From Rhodocyclales bacterium (lineage in GTDB: Bacteria > Pseudomonadota > Gammaproteobacteria > Burkholderiales > Rhodocyclaceae): DNA of 64,000 bases. Below are positions 17,762 through 29,758 of this stretch, piece after piece. Positions within the stretch are counted from its first letter, which is position 1. Every line of letters starts with the position of its first letter. The DNA lies in assembly GCA_026399435.1 (NCBI GenBank), contig JAPLQX010000031.1:1-64000 (forward strand), given 5' to 3'. The notes under the pieces are model-generated. The model had not been told where the DNA came from. It did no database searches and was given only the letters and a program-made list of their open reading frames with translations. The position numbers were made by a program, and so were the translations under genes.

Positions 17762-18922
17762 TTACCTGGAATTCAGGAACGCCGCCATGCGGGCGAGGCC
17801 TTCCTTGATCTGAGCCCGCTCGATAGTGTAGGCAAAGCGCATGTGGCGTTGTGGCGCATTGCTGCCAAAGTCCAATCCTGGCGTGGCTGCCACGCCTGCC
17901 TCCGTGAGCAGTTCCTGACAAAGGCTGAAGCTGTCGTCGGCGAATCCGCTGCAGTCGGAATACACATAAAACGCACCGCGCGGCTCGGCAGCGATCTTGA
18001 AACCGAGTTCGCGCAGGCCGGGCAGGAGAACATCCCGGCGCAAGGAAAATTCGCGGCGACGGGCTTCGAGAATGGCCGTGGTTTCCGGCTGAAAGGCCGC
18101 CAGCGCGGCATGCTGGGCGACGGTCGACGGTGCAATGTAGAGGTTTTGCGCGAGCTTCTCGATCTCGCGCACATAGCGCTGCGGCGCCACCAGCCAGCCC
18201 AGGCGCCAGCCGGTCATGCCAAAGTACTTGGAGAAGCTGTTGATGACGAAGATGTCGTCGCTGATTGCCAGCGCGGAGCGGGCGTCGACTCCGTAGGTGA
18301 GCCCGTGGTAAATCTCGTCAACCAGCAGGGTGCCGCTCCGCGTCGCGACGACCCGGGCCAGCGCCGCGAGGGTGTCATGGTCGAGTAGGGTTCCCGTCGG
18401 ATTGGCAGGTGAAGCCACCAGCAGCCCTCGCGTTCTGTCCGTCCATGCCGCGGCAAGCTGCTCTGCCGTGGGCTGGTAGTTCGACGCCGCCTCGACTGCA
18501 AGCGACACCGGCTTGCCTTCGAGCAGGCGCACGAAATGCCTGTTGCAGGGATAGCCGGGATCGGGCAGCAACCATTCGTCGCCTGGATTGACCAGAACGC
18601 CGAGTGCGAGCAGCAACGCACCGGAGGCGCCGGCAGTGACAACGATTCGTGCCGGCGAGACCTCGAGGCCGTAGCGCGTGTGATACCAGCTGCTGATCGC
18701 CTCGCGCAGCTGCTGCAGGCCGAGCGCCGCGGTGTAATGCACGTGTCCGCCGGAGAGGAAGCGTTGGGCCGCTTCGAGAATCGGGTCGGCAGTCGCGAAG
18801 TCGGGTTCGCCAACCTCCATGTGAATGATCGACCGGCCTTCTGCTTCGAGCGCCTGGGCGCGCGCCATCAATTCCATGACATGAAACGGCGCGATCTGCG
18901 CCATCCGTGCGGCGATGTTCAT
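17762..18922 (-). CDS. Class I/II PLP-dependent aminotransferase
   Basis: 386-aa fold-type I aminotransferase. The PLP lysine lies in INSFSKYFGMTGWRLGW; MEVGEPDF near the N-terminus, ASPANPTGTLLD and LVDEIYHGLTYG mark the cofactor and substrate site, and the C-terminal Arg is in RHMRFAY. It resembles the AlaA/aspartate-aminotransferase-like group annotated in betaproteobacteria. The amino donor and acceptor cannot be decided from sequence alone. It is downstream of pckG on the same strand but separated by a terminator. Confidence 0.9.
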   Translation of the reverse strand: MNIAARMAQIAPFHVMELMARAQALEAEGRSIIHMEVGEPDFATADPILEAAQRFLSGGHVHYTAALGLQQLREAISSWYHTRYGLEVSPARIVVTAGASGALLLALGVLVNPGDEWLLPDPGYPCNRHFVRLLEGKPVSLAVEAASNYQPTAEQLAAAWTDRTRGLLVASPANPTGTLLDHDTLAALARVVATRSGTLLVDEIYHGLTYGVDARSALAISDDIFVINSFSKYFGMTGWRLGWLVAPQRYVREIEKLAQNLYIAPSTVAQHAALAAFQPETTAILEARRREFSLRRDVLLPGLRELGFKIAAEPRGAFYVYSDCSGFADDSFSLCQELLTEAGVAATPGLDFGSNAPQRHMRFAYTIERAQIKEGLARMAAFLNSR

Positions 18923-18933
18923 TCAGTTCTCCA

Positions 18934-18974
18934 AGAAAAAATCGGCCGCCTTGCGCGAAGCAGGCGGCCGATTC
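18934..18974 (-). terminator. Rho-independent terminator of pckG
   Basis: On the minus strand a stem AATCGGCCGCCT / AGGCGGCCGATT encloses a 10-nt loop and is followed by TTTTTCTTGG. It lies between the pckG stop (19022) and the aminotransferase start (18922), so the two genes are separate units. Confidence 0.88.
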
Positions 18975-19021
18975 ATTTTCGCCGTGATGCCAGCGCCAGC
19001 GCGCTGCGTCCTTTGGAACTG

Positions 19022-20854
<1,833 letters not shown>

Positions 20855-21184
20855 GACGCGAAAATCTCCACTCTGATTGTGAATTCGCGCCGGTCAGCCG
20901 CGCGATCGGGGGGTGGGGATCGGCGCGGCTTCCGGCAGTCAGCGGCGAGGGCGGGGTGGCCCGGGTCGCGGAGCTAAATGAGCCGACAATTATCCCACAA
21001 CCGACTGCTGCACGTGGCGTCTCGGTTCGAGCCGCGCGGTGGGCACGGATCGGATTCGTCCGGGTGGGTGATGTCCGCTTGGGCGACACAACCGCGAATT
21101 GCGCTGCGAAATACCTTGTGTGCGAAAGTCGGCGCTGGCGGCACGGCGATACAATCGCAGTCAAAGCACACAGGAGAAGGTTTC
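20855..21184. other. Divergent intergenic region pckG/maeB
   Basis: 330 bp between the starts of pckG and maeB. GGAGA lies 10 bp before the pckG ATG and AGGAGAAGG before the maeB ATG. A copy of a dispersed short repeat (core AGTCGGCGCTGGCGG) occupies 21124-21149, ending in ATACAATC that could serve as a -10 element. I see no gene and no clear operator. Confidence 0.5.
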
Positions 21185-23467
21185 ATGGACGAACGTATTC
21201 GCGCGGCGGCACTGGAATATCACCGCAGCCCCAAACCCGGCAAGATTGCCGTTACCCCGACCAAGGCGCTGACCAGCCAGGCCGATTTGTCGCTGGCCTA
21301 TTCACCCGGCGTCGCCGCCGCTTGCGACGAGATCGTGCGCGATCCCGCCACCGCGGCCTTGTATACCTCGCGTGCCAATCTGGTGGCCGTCATCACCAAC
21401 GGCACGGCGGTGCTTGGACTGGGCAACATCGGGCCGCTGGCCGGCAAACCGGTGATGGAAGGCAAGGGCGTGCTGTTCAAGAAGTTTGCCGGTGTCGACG
21501 TCTTCGACATCGAGATCGCCGAGAACGACCCCGACAAGCTGGTAGACATCATTGCTTCGCTGGAGCCGACCTTTGGCGGCATCAATCTGGAAGACATCAA
21601 GGCGCCCGAGTGCTTTTATGTCGAAGCCAAGTTGCGCGAACGGATGAAAATTCCGGTCTTCCACGACGACCAGCATGGCACCGCGATCATTGCCAGTGCC
21701 GCCGTGCTGAACGGCATGCGGGTGGTCGACAAGGACATCGCCAAGGTCAAGCTGGTCTGCTCGGGCGCGGGCGCGGCCGCAATCGCCTGCCTCGATCTGC
21801 TGGTCAGCCTCGGCCTCGATGCGAAAAATGTTTTCGCGGTCGACAGCAAGGGCGTGATTCACGCCGGGCGCGAGGGGCTGGACCCCTCCAAGCAGCGTTA
21901 TGCACAGGTGACGGATGCGCGCTCCCTCGCTGATGCAATTGTCGGCGCCGACATTTTCCTCGGCCTGTCCGCGGGGGGCGTGCTGAAGCCGGAGATGGTC
22001 AAGACCATGGCGCGCGATCCGCTGATTTTGGCGATGGCCAATCCCGATCCGGAAATTCGTCCGGAAGATGCCAAGGCCGTGCGCCCCGACGCCATCATCG
22101 GCACCGGTCGTTCGGACTATCCGAATCAGGTCAACAATGTCCTCTGTTTCCCTTACATGTTCAGGGGCGCGCTGGACGTCGGCGCAACGACCATCAACGA
22201 GGCAATGAAATTGGCCGCGGTGAGGGCGATTGCAGAACTCGCGCACGCCGAGCAATCGGAGGTGGTGACCGCTGCCTACGGCACGGAGGATCTCTCCTTC
22301 GGTCCCGAGTACCTGATCCCGAAGCCTTTCGATCCCAGGCTCATCATCAAGGTTGCGCCGGCCGTGGCTCAGGCCGCGATGGATTCAGGTGTCGCCACGC
22401 GGCCGCTGGCCGACATGGATGCGTATGTCCAGCAGCTGAACGACTTCGTCTATTCGACCGGGCTGCTGATGCGCCCCGTGTTCAGCGCCGCGAGGAAGAA
22501 GCCTGCCCGGGTGGTTTTCTGCGAAGGCGAGGACGAGCGCGTGTTGCGCGCGGTGCAAACCGTGTGCGACGAGGGCCTGGCACTGCCGATATTGATTGGT
22601 CGCCCCGAGGTGGTGGACAAGAGCATCGCCCGTCATGGCCTGCGGATTCGCGCCGGCGAGCATTTCGAGCTGGTCAACCCGGATTTCGATCCGCGCTACA
22701 AGGAGCTCTGGCAGGATTACCACGGCATGATGGCGCGCAAGGGCGTCAGCATCGAATACGCCAAGCGCGAGATGCGCCGGCGCACCACGCTGATCGGCGC
22801 CATGCTGGTGCGCCACAACTATGCTGACGCGATGCTCTGCGGAACCTTCGGCAAGCATTCCCTGCATCTGCGCTACATCGAGACCGTGATCGGCCTGAAG
22901 CCGGGGATCGAGAATTTCTACGCCATGAACATGCTCGTCTTGCCGCGCCGCACGCTGTTCATCGGTGACACCTATGTCAATTACGATCCGACGGCCGAAC
23001 AGCTCGCGGAGATGACCCTGCTGGCGGCCGACGAAGTCGCGCGCTTCGGCCTGGCGCCGAAAGTGGCGCTGCTGTCGCATTCGAGTTTCGGCACCGAGGA
23101 CACGCCGACGGCAATCAAGATGCGCCGCGCGCTGGAAATTCTGCGCAGCATCGCACCGCAACTGGAAGTGGATGGCGAGATGCACGGCGATGCGGCGCTT
23201 TCGGAAGACATTCGGCAGCAGGTGTTTCCCGATTCGACGCTGAAGGGCCAGGCCAACCTGCTGATCATGCCGACGCTGGATGCCGCCAATATCTCTTTCA
23301 ACCTGATCAAGACCTCGGCGGGTGACGGGCTGACGGTGGGTCCGCTGCTGCTCGGCGCGGCGCGTCCGGTGCATATCCTGACGCCGACCGCGACCGTCAG
23401 GCGGATTGTCAATGTCACCGCCCTGTTGTCAGTCGAGGCGCAGCAGCAGGCCAAGAGCGGGAGTTGA
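21185..23467 (+). CDS. maeB: NADP-dependent malic enzyme with C-terminal phosphotransacetylase-like domain
   Basis: 760-aa hybrid malic enzyme that decarboxylates malate to pyruvate. The malic domain occupies about 1-430: [23 protein letters not shown] (metal and substrate site), and [13 protein letters not shown] for the nucleotide. A PTA-like domain follows (about 440-755), typical of the long MaeB class, where it is regulatory rather than catalytic. The ATG at 21185 has a strong AGGAGAAGG; an open frame continues upstream through non-conserved sequence. It is monocistronic. Confidence 0.96.
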   Translation: MDERIRAAALEYHRSPKPGKIAVTPTKALTSQADLSLAYSPGVAAACDEIVRDPATAALYTSRANLVAVITNGTAVLGLGNIGPLAGKPVMEGKGVLFKKFAGVDVFDIEIAENDPDKLVDIIASLEPTFGGINLEDIKAPECFYVEAKLRERMKIPVFHDDQHGTAIIASAAVLNGMRVVDKDIAKVKLVCSGAGAAAIACLDLLVSLGLDAKNVFAVDSKGVIHAGREGLDPSKQRYAQVTDARSLADAIVGADIFLGLSAGGVLKPEMVKTMARDPLILAMANPDPEIRPEDAKAVRPDAIIGTGRSDYPNQVNNVLCFPYMFRGALDVGATTINEAMKLAAVRAIAELAHAEQSEVVTAAYGTEDLSFGPEYLIPKPFDPRLIIKVAPAVAQAAMDSGVATRPLADMDAYVQQLNDFVYSTGLLMRPVFSAARKKPARVVFCEGEDERVLRAVQTVCDEGLALPILIGRPEVVDKSIARHGLRIRAGEHFELVNPDFDPRYKELWQDYHGMMARKGVSIEYAKREMRRRTTLIGAMLVRHNYADAMLCGTFGKHSLHLRYIETVIGLKPGIENFYAMNMLVLPRRTLFIGDTYVNYDPTAEQLAEMTLLAADEVARFGLAPKVALLSHSSFGTEDTPTAIKMRRALEILRSIAPQLEVDGEMHGDAALSEDIRQQVFPDSTLKGQANLLIMPTLDAANISFNLIKTSAGDGLTVGPLLLGAARPVHILTPTATVRRIVNVTALLSVEAQQQAKSGS

Positions 23468-23605
23468 TGGTTTCTTGACTTGAGTTAATGTGGTTGGCGA
23501 GTTTTGACGCTTAACTCCTTTATTTGCATAGAAAACTGCCTGTACCACTTATTTCTGAGGGGATATCCTCTGCTAGAATGAGCCGATTGCAGGAGGGTCA
23601 TCTCC

Positions 23606-24559
23606 ATGAAAAAAGCATTACTGATGTTGTTGGTGGCTGCAACTGTCGGCGCTGGCGTGACGCCGATTCAGGCTGAGGCCGCCACCAAAAAGAAGAAGGC
23701 AGCTGCCGCCAAGGCCCCGCGCGTATCGATGCAGATCACCGCCAGGCACAAGGTGCGTACCCATACCGCACGGCGCGGGGCGTCGTTTGATGATGCGCAG
23801 CATCTTGCATTGCAGTCGTCGGCCGCGCTGGTGCTGGATCAGGCCACCGGTGCCGTCCTGTTCGAAAAGAATCCCAACGTCGTCTTGCCGATCGCGTCGA
23901 TCACCAAGTTGATGACGGCGATGGTCGTGCTCGACGCCAAGCCCGACCTCAACGAAACCCTGGCCATCGGCGACGAGGATGTCGATGTCCTCAAGGGAAC
24001 GCGTTCGCGCCTCAAGGTCGGCACCCATCTGGTGCGAGAGGAAATGCTGCGCCTGGCCTTGATGTCTTCGGAAAACCGCGCGGCTTCTGCCTTGTCGCGC
24101 CACTATCCCGGCGGTCGGGAAGCCTTCGTTGCCGCCATGAACCAGAAGGCGCAGCTGCTAGGTCTGGTCGATACGCGGTTTCAGGATCCGACGGGCTTGA
24201 CCGCGGCCAATGTCTCGAGTCCGCGTGATCTGGCGAAAATGGTCGACGCCGCGCACCAATACCCGCTGATTCGCGAGTTTTCGACGACGTCGGAAGGCGA
24301 GTTCAGCATCGCCGGCCGGCCGCAGCAGTTCCGCAACACCAATACTCTGGTCAAGAGCCCGACCTGGGAGATCGGCCTGTCCAAGACCGGTTACATCAAC
24401 GAGGCTGGAAAATGCCTGGTGATGCAGGCCTGGCTCAACAACAAGCCGACCATCATCGTGCTGCTCGACTCCTGGGGCAAGATGACCCGCATCGGCGACG
24501 CCAACCGCATCAAGCGCTGGGTCGAGAGCGCTTCGCTGGCAAGGGCGAGCGCCGGCTGA
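23606..24559 (+). CDS. pbpG: D-alanyl-D-alanine endopeptidase (PBP7-type)
   Basis: 317-aa periplasmic serine peptidase of the S11 family that cuts peptidoglycan cross-links. An N-terminal signal peptide (KKALLMLLVAATVGAGVTPIQAEA) precedes a basic Lys/Ala linker. The three active-site motifs are SITK (in LPIASITKLMTAM), SEN (in LMSSENRAA) and KTG (in GLSKTGYIN). It has its own AGGAGGGTC ribosome site and a TAGAAT -10-like element near 23574. A terminator follows 20 bp after the stop. Confidence 0.94.
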   Translation: MKKALLMLLVAATVGAGVTPIQAEAATKKKKAAAAKAPRVSMQITARHKVRTHTARRGASFDDAQHLALQSSAALVLDQATGAVLFEKNPNVVLPIASITKLMTAMVVLDAKPDLNETLAIGDEDVDVLKGTRSRLKVGTHLVREEMLRLALMSSENRAASALSRHYPGGREAFVAAMNQKAQLLGLVDTRFQDPTGLTAANVSSPRDLAKMVDAAHQYPLIREFSTTSEGEFSIAGRPQQFRNTNTLVKSPTWEIGLSKTGYINEAGKCLVMQAWLNNKPTIIVLLDSWGKMTRIGDANRIKRWVESASLARASAG

Positions 24560-24579
24560 TACTTGCCGCCACGCGATCG

Positions 24580-24606
24580 AAGGCCTCCTGCGGGAGGCCT
24601 TTTCGC
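24580..24606 (+). terminator. Rho-independent terminator after pbpG
   Basis: Stem AAGGCCTCC / GGAGGCCTT with a TGCG tetraloop, followed by a short T-rich run (TTCGCTT). It separates pbpG from hemC. Confidence 0.75.
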
Positions 24607-24739
24607 TTCCGGCGTGCTGCGCGGAAAGCCCCGCGGGCTGCTAGAATTGCGAGCAAAATCATGCTGCTGCAGGACTGTCGCGGCGGACCAGCACGCAGTA
24701 CTTTCCCAGTCATTCCATTCTCCCTCGATCGGTCGTTCA

Positions 24740-25690
24740 GTGAGCCCAGCACCTTCCCCTGCATTCCCCCCCGAGCGCATCGTCATCGCCACGCGCGAAT
24801 CCCGGCTGGCCTTGTGGCAGGCCGAGCATGTGCGCAGTCTTTTGCAACAACTGTATCCGGCCTGTCAGGTCGAGCTGTCCGGCATGACCACTCGCGGCGA
24901 CCAGATTCTCGATCGCCCTCTGTCCAAGGTCGGCGGCAAGGGCCTGTTCGTCAAGGAACTCGAGGCCGCGCTGCTCAACGGCGTCGCCGATCTCGCCGTG
25001 CACTCCATGAAAGACGTGCCGATGCAGATGGAGCCGGAGTTCTCGCTGGTTGCCATCGGTCCGCGCGAAGTGCCGCTGGACGCCCTGGTGTCGAGCAAGT
25101 ACGCCAGCCTGGAGGACATGCCGCCCGGCGCCGTGGTCGGCACCTCCAGCCTGCGCCGCGAGGCCCAGCTGCATGCACGTTACCCCTGGCTCGCCGTGAC
25201 GCCCCTGCGTGGCAATCTCGACACGCGCTTGCGTAAGCTCGACGAAGGCCAGTTCGACGCCATCATTCTCGCTGCGGCGGGCCTCAAGCGCTTGGGCTTG
25301 GGCAATCGCATCCGCGCCGTGCTGCCCGCCGAGGATTCGCTGCCCGCAGCGGGGCAGGGTGCGCTGGGGATCGAAGCGCTGGCCTCGCGTCCCGAGGTAG
25401 CCGCCTGGCTCGCGCCCCTGAATGACCCGGATACCGCCGCCTGCGTGCGCGCCGAGCGCGCCGTGTCGCGCGCACTGGCCGGCAGTTGCGAAGTTCCGCT
25501 GGGGGCCTTCGCCGAAATGCGTGCGGGCAGCATATTCCTGCGCGGCTTTGTGGCGTCACCCGATGGCACGCGCATGGCATATGCCGAACTCAGCGGCAGT
25601 TCCGCCGATCCCGAAGCACTCGGTCTTAAATTGGCGGAAGAACTGCGCAAGCAGGGCGCCGCCGAAATTCTCGCAGCGCTGGGGAGCTAA
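24740..25690 (+). CDS. hemC: Porphobilinogen deaminase (hydroxymethylbilane synthase)
   Basis: 316-aa enzyme that condenses four porphobilinogens in haem synthesis. The dipyrromethane-cofactor Cys lies in [23 protein letters not shown] and [11 protein letters not shown] bind the growing chain, and KDVPMQM follows LAVHSM. The GTG at 24740 fits the family N-terminus ([21 protein letters not shown]); the frame stays open further upstream through non-conserved sequence. It leads the hemC-hemD-hemX-hemY group, all closely spaced on the plus strand. Confidence 0.95.
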   Translation: MSPAPSPAFPPERIVIATRESRLALWQAEHVRSLLQQLYPACQVELSGMTTRGDQILDRPLSKVGGKGLFVKELEAALLNGVADLAVHSMKDVPMQMEPEFSLVAIGPREVPLDALVSSKYASLEDMPPGAVVGTSSLRREAQLHARYPWLAVTPLRGNLDTRLRKLDEGQFDAIILAAAGLKRLGLGNRIRAVLPAEDSLPAAGQGALGIEALASRPEVAAWLAPLNDPDTAACVRAERAVSRALAGSCEVPLGAFAEMRAGSIFLRGFVASPDGTRMAYAELSGSSADPEALGLKLAEELRKQGAAEILAALGS

Positions 25691-25692
25691 GC

Positions 25693-26475
25693 TTGTCGCT
25701 CGCCGGCCGCCATGTCGTGGTGACACGTCCGGCCGGGCAGGCGGCGCATTTCGCCACGGCATTGACCGAGGCGGGGGCGATACCGGTGCTCTACCCGGTG
25801 CTGGAAATTCACGATCTCGAGGATCTTGCGCCGCTGCTCGATGTGGCGATTCGCCTCGACGGTTTCGACCTCGCGGTGTTCGTCAGCCCCAACGCGATAG
25901 AGAAGGCGCTGAACGTCATCCTGCCGCGCCGGTTATGGCCCGCCACGCTGCGTGTCGCGGCGCTGGGCAAGAGCAGCGAACGCGAACTGGCGCGCCATGG
26001 CATTCACGACGTCATCTCGCCGCCGCTGCGCTTCGATTCCGAAGCCTTGCTGGAACTTCCCGAGCTGATCGATGTACGCGGTCGCCGCGTGATCATTTTT
26101 CGCGGCGACGGCGGCCGCGAGTTGCTCGGCGAGACACTCAAGGCGCGCGGCGCCACGGTCGAGTACGTGACCTGCTATCGCCGCGGCCAACCGCAACTCG
26201 ACCCCGCGCCCCTGCTCAAGCTGTGGGAGGAAGGGCGGCTCGACGCCGTGACCCTGACCAGCAGCGAAGGCCTGCGCAATTTTTTCGACATGGTCGGTCG
26301 TCTCGGCCAGGCCTGGCTGAAAAAGACGCCGGCGTTCGTGCCGCATCAGCGCATTGGCGAACAGGCCGAGGCCCTGGGCCTGACCAAGGTGATCGCGACC
26401 GAACCCGGCGATGACGGTTTGATGGCCGGACTCGTGCAATACTTCGCATCTCATGGAAACTCCCGTTCAAACTGA
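25693..26475 (+). CDS. hemD: Uroporphyrinogen-III synthase
   Basis: 260-aa two-lobed enzyme that closes and inverts ring D. Family features are VVVTRPAGQA at the N-terminus, FVSPNAIEKAL, the RVIIFRGDGGRELL inter-lobe region and TLTSSEGLRNFFDM in the C-terminal lobe. It starts with TTG 2 bp after the hemC stop and overlaps hemX by 23 bp, so it is clearly in the same operon. The sequence is poorly conserved in general, so the call leans partly on position. Confidence 0.93.
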   Translation: MSLAGRHVVVTRPAGQAAHFATALTEAGAIPVLYPVLEIHDLEDLAPLLDVAIRLDGFDLAVFVSPNAIEKALNVILPRRLWPATLRVAALGKSSERELARHGIHDVISPPLRFDSEALLELPELIDVRGRRVIIFRGDGGRELLGETLKARGATVEYVTCYRRGQPQLDPAPLLKLWEEGRLDAVTLTSSEGLRNFFDMVGRLGQAWLKKTPAFVPHQRIGEQAEALGLTKVIATEPGDDGLMAGLVQYFASHGNSRSN

Positions 26476-27508
26476 TTCGGCACCCGCCACCGGCCGTTGG
26501 CGCGATGCCTGGCGCCGTCCGTCCGTGCGGGTGCTCGTCGTCGCGATTGTGGTGGTCGTCGCGCAATGGGCCGATACCCGCATCCAGGTCACGAGCCTCC
26601 AGCAGGAACTTGCCCGGCGCCTCGCCGAAGGCGACGCGATGGTCAAGGAAGGACGCGCCCTTGCCCGGCAGAGCCATGAAGCGCTGGCGGCCTTGCAGAC
26701 CAAGGTCGGCGCGCTGGAAGCGAAGCTGGCCGAAACGCAGAGTCAGGCCGTGGCGCTGGAAGCCATGTATCAGGAACTCTCCAGCAGCCGCGACGAACGC
26801 GTGCTGGCGGAAGTCGAGCAGGCCGTGGTCATCGCCATGCAGCAACTGCAGTTTGCCGGCAATGTCGAGGCGGCGCTGATTGCGTTGCAGGGCGCCGACG
26901 CCCGTCTTGCCCGCTCGGTCCAGCCGCAATTCCTGCCCGCGAGAAAACTTATCGCGCGCGACATCGAGCGCCTCAAGGCGACGCCGGGTGCCAATGTCAC
27001 CGGCTTGTCGCTGAAGATCGAAAGCGTGGTGGCCGCCATCGACAGCTTGCCGCTCGCCTATGAGCAACGGCCCAAGGCAGAGACGACGAAGCCGGCAGTT
27101 CCTGCGAAGCCGGCAAGCGTGGATTACTGGCGCGAACTGGGCGCCGACTTGTGGCGCGAATTGAGGCAGCTGATTCGCCTCGAGCGCATCGATCAGGGCG
27201 ACCCGGCGCTGCTTTCGCCCACCCAGAGCTTCTTCCTGCGCGAGAACCTCAAGCTGCGCCTCCTCAATGCGCGCCTGGCGCTGCTGCAGCGTGATGGCAA
27301 GACTTTCCGCGAAGAGATCCGCCAGTCGCGCGAGCATCTTGATCGCTACTTCGACGGCCGCGCCAAATCCGTACAGGCCGCGCAGGGAACCCTGAAGACG
27401 CTGGCGACCACCGATGTCAGCTTCGACTTGCCCGGTCTCGCTGAAACCCTCACCGCTCTGCGCAATCTGAAGTTCGCCCGCGAGCGGGGCGCGGGCGCTG
27501 CCCGGTAG
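26453..27508 (+). CDS. hemX: HemX-family membrane protein
   Basis: 351-aa protein with one N-terminal membrane helix (VRVLVVAIVVVVAQW, about 24-38) and a long coiled-coil-rich soluble domain, probably periplasmic. It is the proteobacterial HemX type, sometimes named for a uroporphyrin-III C-methyltransferase but lacking methyltransferase motifs. DYWRELGADLWRELRQLIRL and the FFLRENLKLRLLNARLALL block are family signatures. It is embedded in the hem operon. The role in haem synthesis is unproven. Confidence 0.9.
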   Translation: METPVQTDSAPATGRWRDAWRRPSVRVLVVAIVVVVAQWADTRIQVTSLQQELARRLAEGDAMVKEGRALARQSHEALAALQTKVGALEAKLAETQSQAVALEAMYQELSSSRDERVLAEVEQAVVIAMQQLQFAGNVEAALIALQGADARLARSVQPQFLPARKLIARDIERLKATPGANVTGLSLKIESVVAAIDSLPLAYEQRPKAETTKPAVPAKPASVDYWRELGADLWRELRQLIRLERIDQGDPALLSPTQSFFLRENLKLRLLNARLALLQRDGKTFREEIRQSREHLDRYFDGRAKSVQAAQGTLKTLATTDVSFDLPGLAETLTALRNLKFARERGAGAAR

Positions 27509-27516
27509 CCTTCGCG

Positions 27517-28701
27517 ATGCGCGCCGTGCTCTGGTTGCTGATTCTCGCCGCGGCGGCGGTGGGCCTTGCGCTCGCCGCGCGCTACAACGACGGCTACGTG
27601 TTGCTGGTGCTGCCGCCGTGGCGTGCCGAGGTTTCCCTCAATCTGTTCCTGCTGGCTTCCACCGCAGGCTTCTTTCTGATTTACCTGCTGGCGCGCGCCG
27701 TCAGCCACACGCTCGGACTGCCGCGCGCGGTGGCGGAATTTCGCCGGCGGCGGCGACAGGAAAAAGCCGCGCTTTCCATGCGCGATGCCTGGCGCCTGTT
27801 GCAGGAGGGCCGCTACGGCCACGCCATGCGTTGTGCCGAGAAAGCCTGGCCGGATCAAGCTCGCACAGGCATGCTGGCACTGGCCGGCTGGCGCGCCGCA
27901 CACGCCTTGCGCGATGCGGAGCGCACGGCGGAATGGGCAAGGCGCGTACGCGAGCACGACAGCGCCGGCTTGCGCGCGGCCCGCCTCATGACCGAAGCCG
28001 AATTCGCCCTGGAAGACCGCCGCTTCGAAGATGCCCGCGATGCCCTGAACCAGTTCGCTGCGGCTGAAGGCCGGCATATTGCCGCCTTGCGCCTGAGCTT
28101 GCGTGCCGAACAGGGCCTGGGCAACTGGCGCGAAGTGGCGCGCCTGGTGCGCCAGCTCGAAAAGCATCAGGCGCTGACTGCCGAACAGGCCGCACCGATT
28201 CGCAGCCGCGCCGTGCGCGAAGCCCTGCGCGGTTTGCGCGACGATCCTGCGGGGCTCATGCGCTACTGGCGCGAGCTGGATGACGCCGACCGCGGCGAAG
28301 CCTCGCTGGCGCTGGAAACGGCGCGCACACTGATGGCCGCGGGCGACTGCCGCGAGGCCCAGCGCGTGATCGAGGACGCGCTCGACGAACACTGGGATAC
28401 CTCGCTGGTGCTGGCCTACGGCGAGTGCGGCCGGCCCGGCGAACCCGCCGGCGACGTCCTCGGACGCATCGCGCAGGCGGAAAAATGGCTGCAGCGCATG
28501 CCGCGCGACGGGGCCTTGCTGTTTACCCTGGGTCGGCTGTGCCGCCAGCAGCAGCTGTGGGGCAAGGCCAGGAGCTATCTGGAAGCCGCGCTGGCCATCG
28601 CGCCGTCACGTGCCACCCATATCGAACTCGCCCAGCTGCTCGACCAACTCGAAGAGTCGGCGCTGGCGATACGCCACTACCGCGCGGCAGCGGTGCTCTG
28701 A
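27517..28701 (+). CDS. hemY: HemY-family TPR membrane protein
   Basis: 394-aa inner-membrane protein with two N-terminal helices (AVLWLLILAAAAVGLALA and LNLFLLASTAGFFLIYLLA) and the HemY_N motif around YVLLVLPPWRAEVS, followed by TPR-like helical repeats. It ends the hemCDXY operon. The last codons (EESALAIRHYRAAAVL) overlap a copy of a short dispersed DNA repeat (GAAGAGTCGGCGCTGGCG at 28651), so the C-terminus may have been altered by repeat insertion. A role in late porphyrin metabolism is inferred from context only. Confidence 0.92.
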   Translation: MRAVLWLLILAAAAVGLALAARYNDGYVLLVLPPWRAEVSLNLFLLASTAGFFLIYLLARAVSHTLGLPRAVAEFRRRRRQEKAALSMRDAWRLLQEGRYGHAMRCAEKAWPDQARTGMLALAGWRAAHALRDAERTAEWARRVREHDSAGLRAARLMTEAEFALEDRRFEDARDALNQFAAAEGRHIAALRLSLRAEQGLGNWREVARLVRQLEKHQALTAEQAAPIRSRAVREALRGLRDDPAGLMRYWRELDDADRGEASLALETARTLMAAGDCREAQRVIEDALDEHWDTSLVLAYGECGRPGEPAGDVLGRIAQAEKWLQRMPRDGALLFTLGRLCRQQQLWGKARSYLEAALAIAPSRATHIELAQLLDQLEESALAIRHYRAAAVL

Positions 28702-28792
28702 CATAGCAGCATCGCAAGAGTCGGCGCTGGTGAAACCGCGACTGATGCTGCCGCGGGAATCAATGCGACCCCTTATTGCTCCATTGAATGGA

Positions 28793-29716
28793 TCACGCAG
28801 CATCCGAGAGACGACGGTGCCAATCGGAAACATTGGAATTGTCCAGAAAGCTTGCAAGCTCGCTAAGGCCGCTACGCTGGAAAGTTGGGCGCTGAAGTTG
28901 ACGTACAAACAAATCGCGCCGCGACTCGTTCGACACGACGAAGAAGCGGTTTGCTCCCGGACACGTTAGCAGCACGTCATTGAATCTCAGCAAGCCCGAA
29001 TAGACCGGTGTCGAATGTTCGACCTCGAAGGCGGCGGCAATGGCATCGTGCTTGTGATCAACCCAGATCACGTCGATTTCGGATGCAAACCGTGTTCGTT
29101 CTTCTATGTAAGCTGGTAGGGAACCTATCAGAGGAAATGGTCGCACTAGCTTCCAGTCGAGCAGTTCAACATTGTTCGGTGGTACATACACGCCATAACC
29201 TTTCAACGCCCCGATGCCGCCTATCAGAGTTTGCGCTTGGCAGTGGCTCAGATTTAGCGCGAAAATATGCGAGTCTTGGCCCTCCACAGAGGACAGGGCA
29301 TCAAGACCGCCAAAAGCGTCAACATTGAAATGGCCGACCCTCGGTAGATACAGTTCCTTTGTACTTGAACTGTAAGCAATCTGGACCTTGTATTGGCCAT
29401 CTGACGCCAGTGGAGATTGCCTGATTACTGCCTCAAAATCTCCGTACGGAATGAACAGTGGCGATTCTCGGTCAGTGAAGAAACAAAGGTACGCGTGATG
29501 CCCATCAAGGGCATTGAGGTCAACTTTGCGAAGGCCATAAAACGCCACCCCTTTGTCATGTATCTTCGAGTAGCGCAGATAGACCCGGACACCACCGCGT
29601 AGCTCGACGAGAGATTGGCTCCCGGGTAATCTTGTAATTGATCCAAAGCGTCCCTCTATCGCAGCCAGCAGGTCTTTCTTGTAGTCGTTTGCCATAGCGT
29701 CAGTGACTCGACTCAC
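28793..29716 (-). CDS. Uncharacterised protein with possible PD-(D/E)XK nuclease-like C-terminal domain
   Basis: 307-aa protein of unknown function. The N-terminal half (about 1-160) is not recognised. The C-terminal half contains ASEIDVIWVDHKHDAIAAAF followed by EVEHSTPVYSGLLRFNDVLL. This acidic D...EVEH pattern is seen in restriction-endonuclease-like folds; it is a resemblance, not proof. Codon use is visibly less GC-rich than in the neighbours, suggesting transfer. GTG at 29716 and ATG at 29695 are both possible starts, neither with a clear ribosome site. It is next to a toxin-antitoxin pair and interrupts housekeeping sequence. Confidence 0.65.
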   Translation of the reverse strand: MSRVTDAMANDYKKDLLAAIEGRFGSITRLPGSQSLVELRGGVRVYLRYSKIHDKGVAFYGLRKVDLNALDGHHAYLCFFTDRESPLFIPYGDFEAVIRQSPLASDGQYKVQIAYSSSTKELYLPRVGHFNVDAFGGLDALSSVEGQDSHIFALNLSHCQAQTLIGGIGALKGYGVYVPPNNVELLDWKLVRPFPLIGSLPAYIEERTRFASEIDVIWVDHKHDAIAAAFEVEHSTPVYSGLLRFNDVLLTCPGANRFFVVSNESRRDLFVRQLQRPTFQRSGLSELASFLDNSNVSDWHRRLSDAA

Positions 29717-29758
29717 CAGTGATGAGGGGTCTATCTGTTTTCGACATCGCCCGGCAGA

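Noticed and set aside
23560-23580. Full sigma-70 promoter for pbpG
   Set aside because: A TAGAAT -10 is present but no convincing -35 at 16-18 bp, so only mentioned with the gene.
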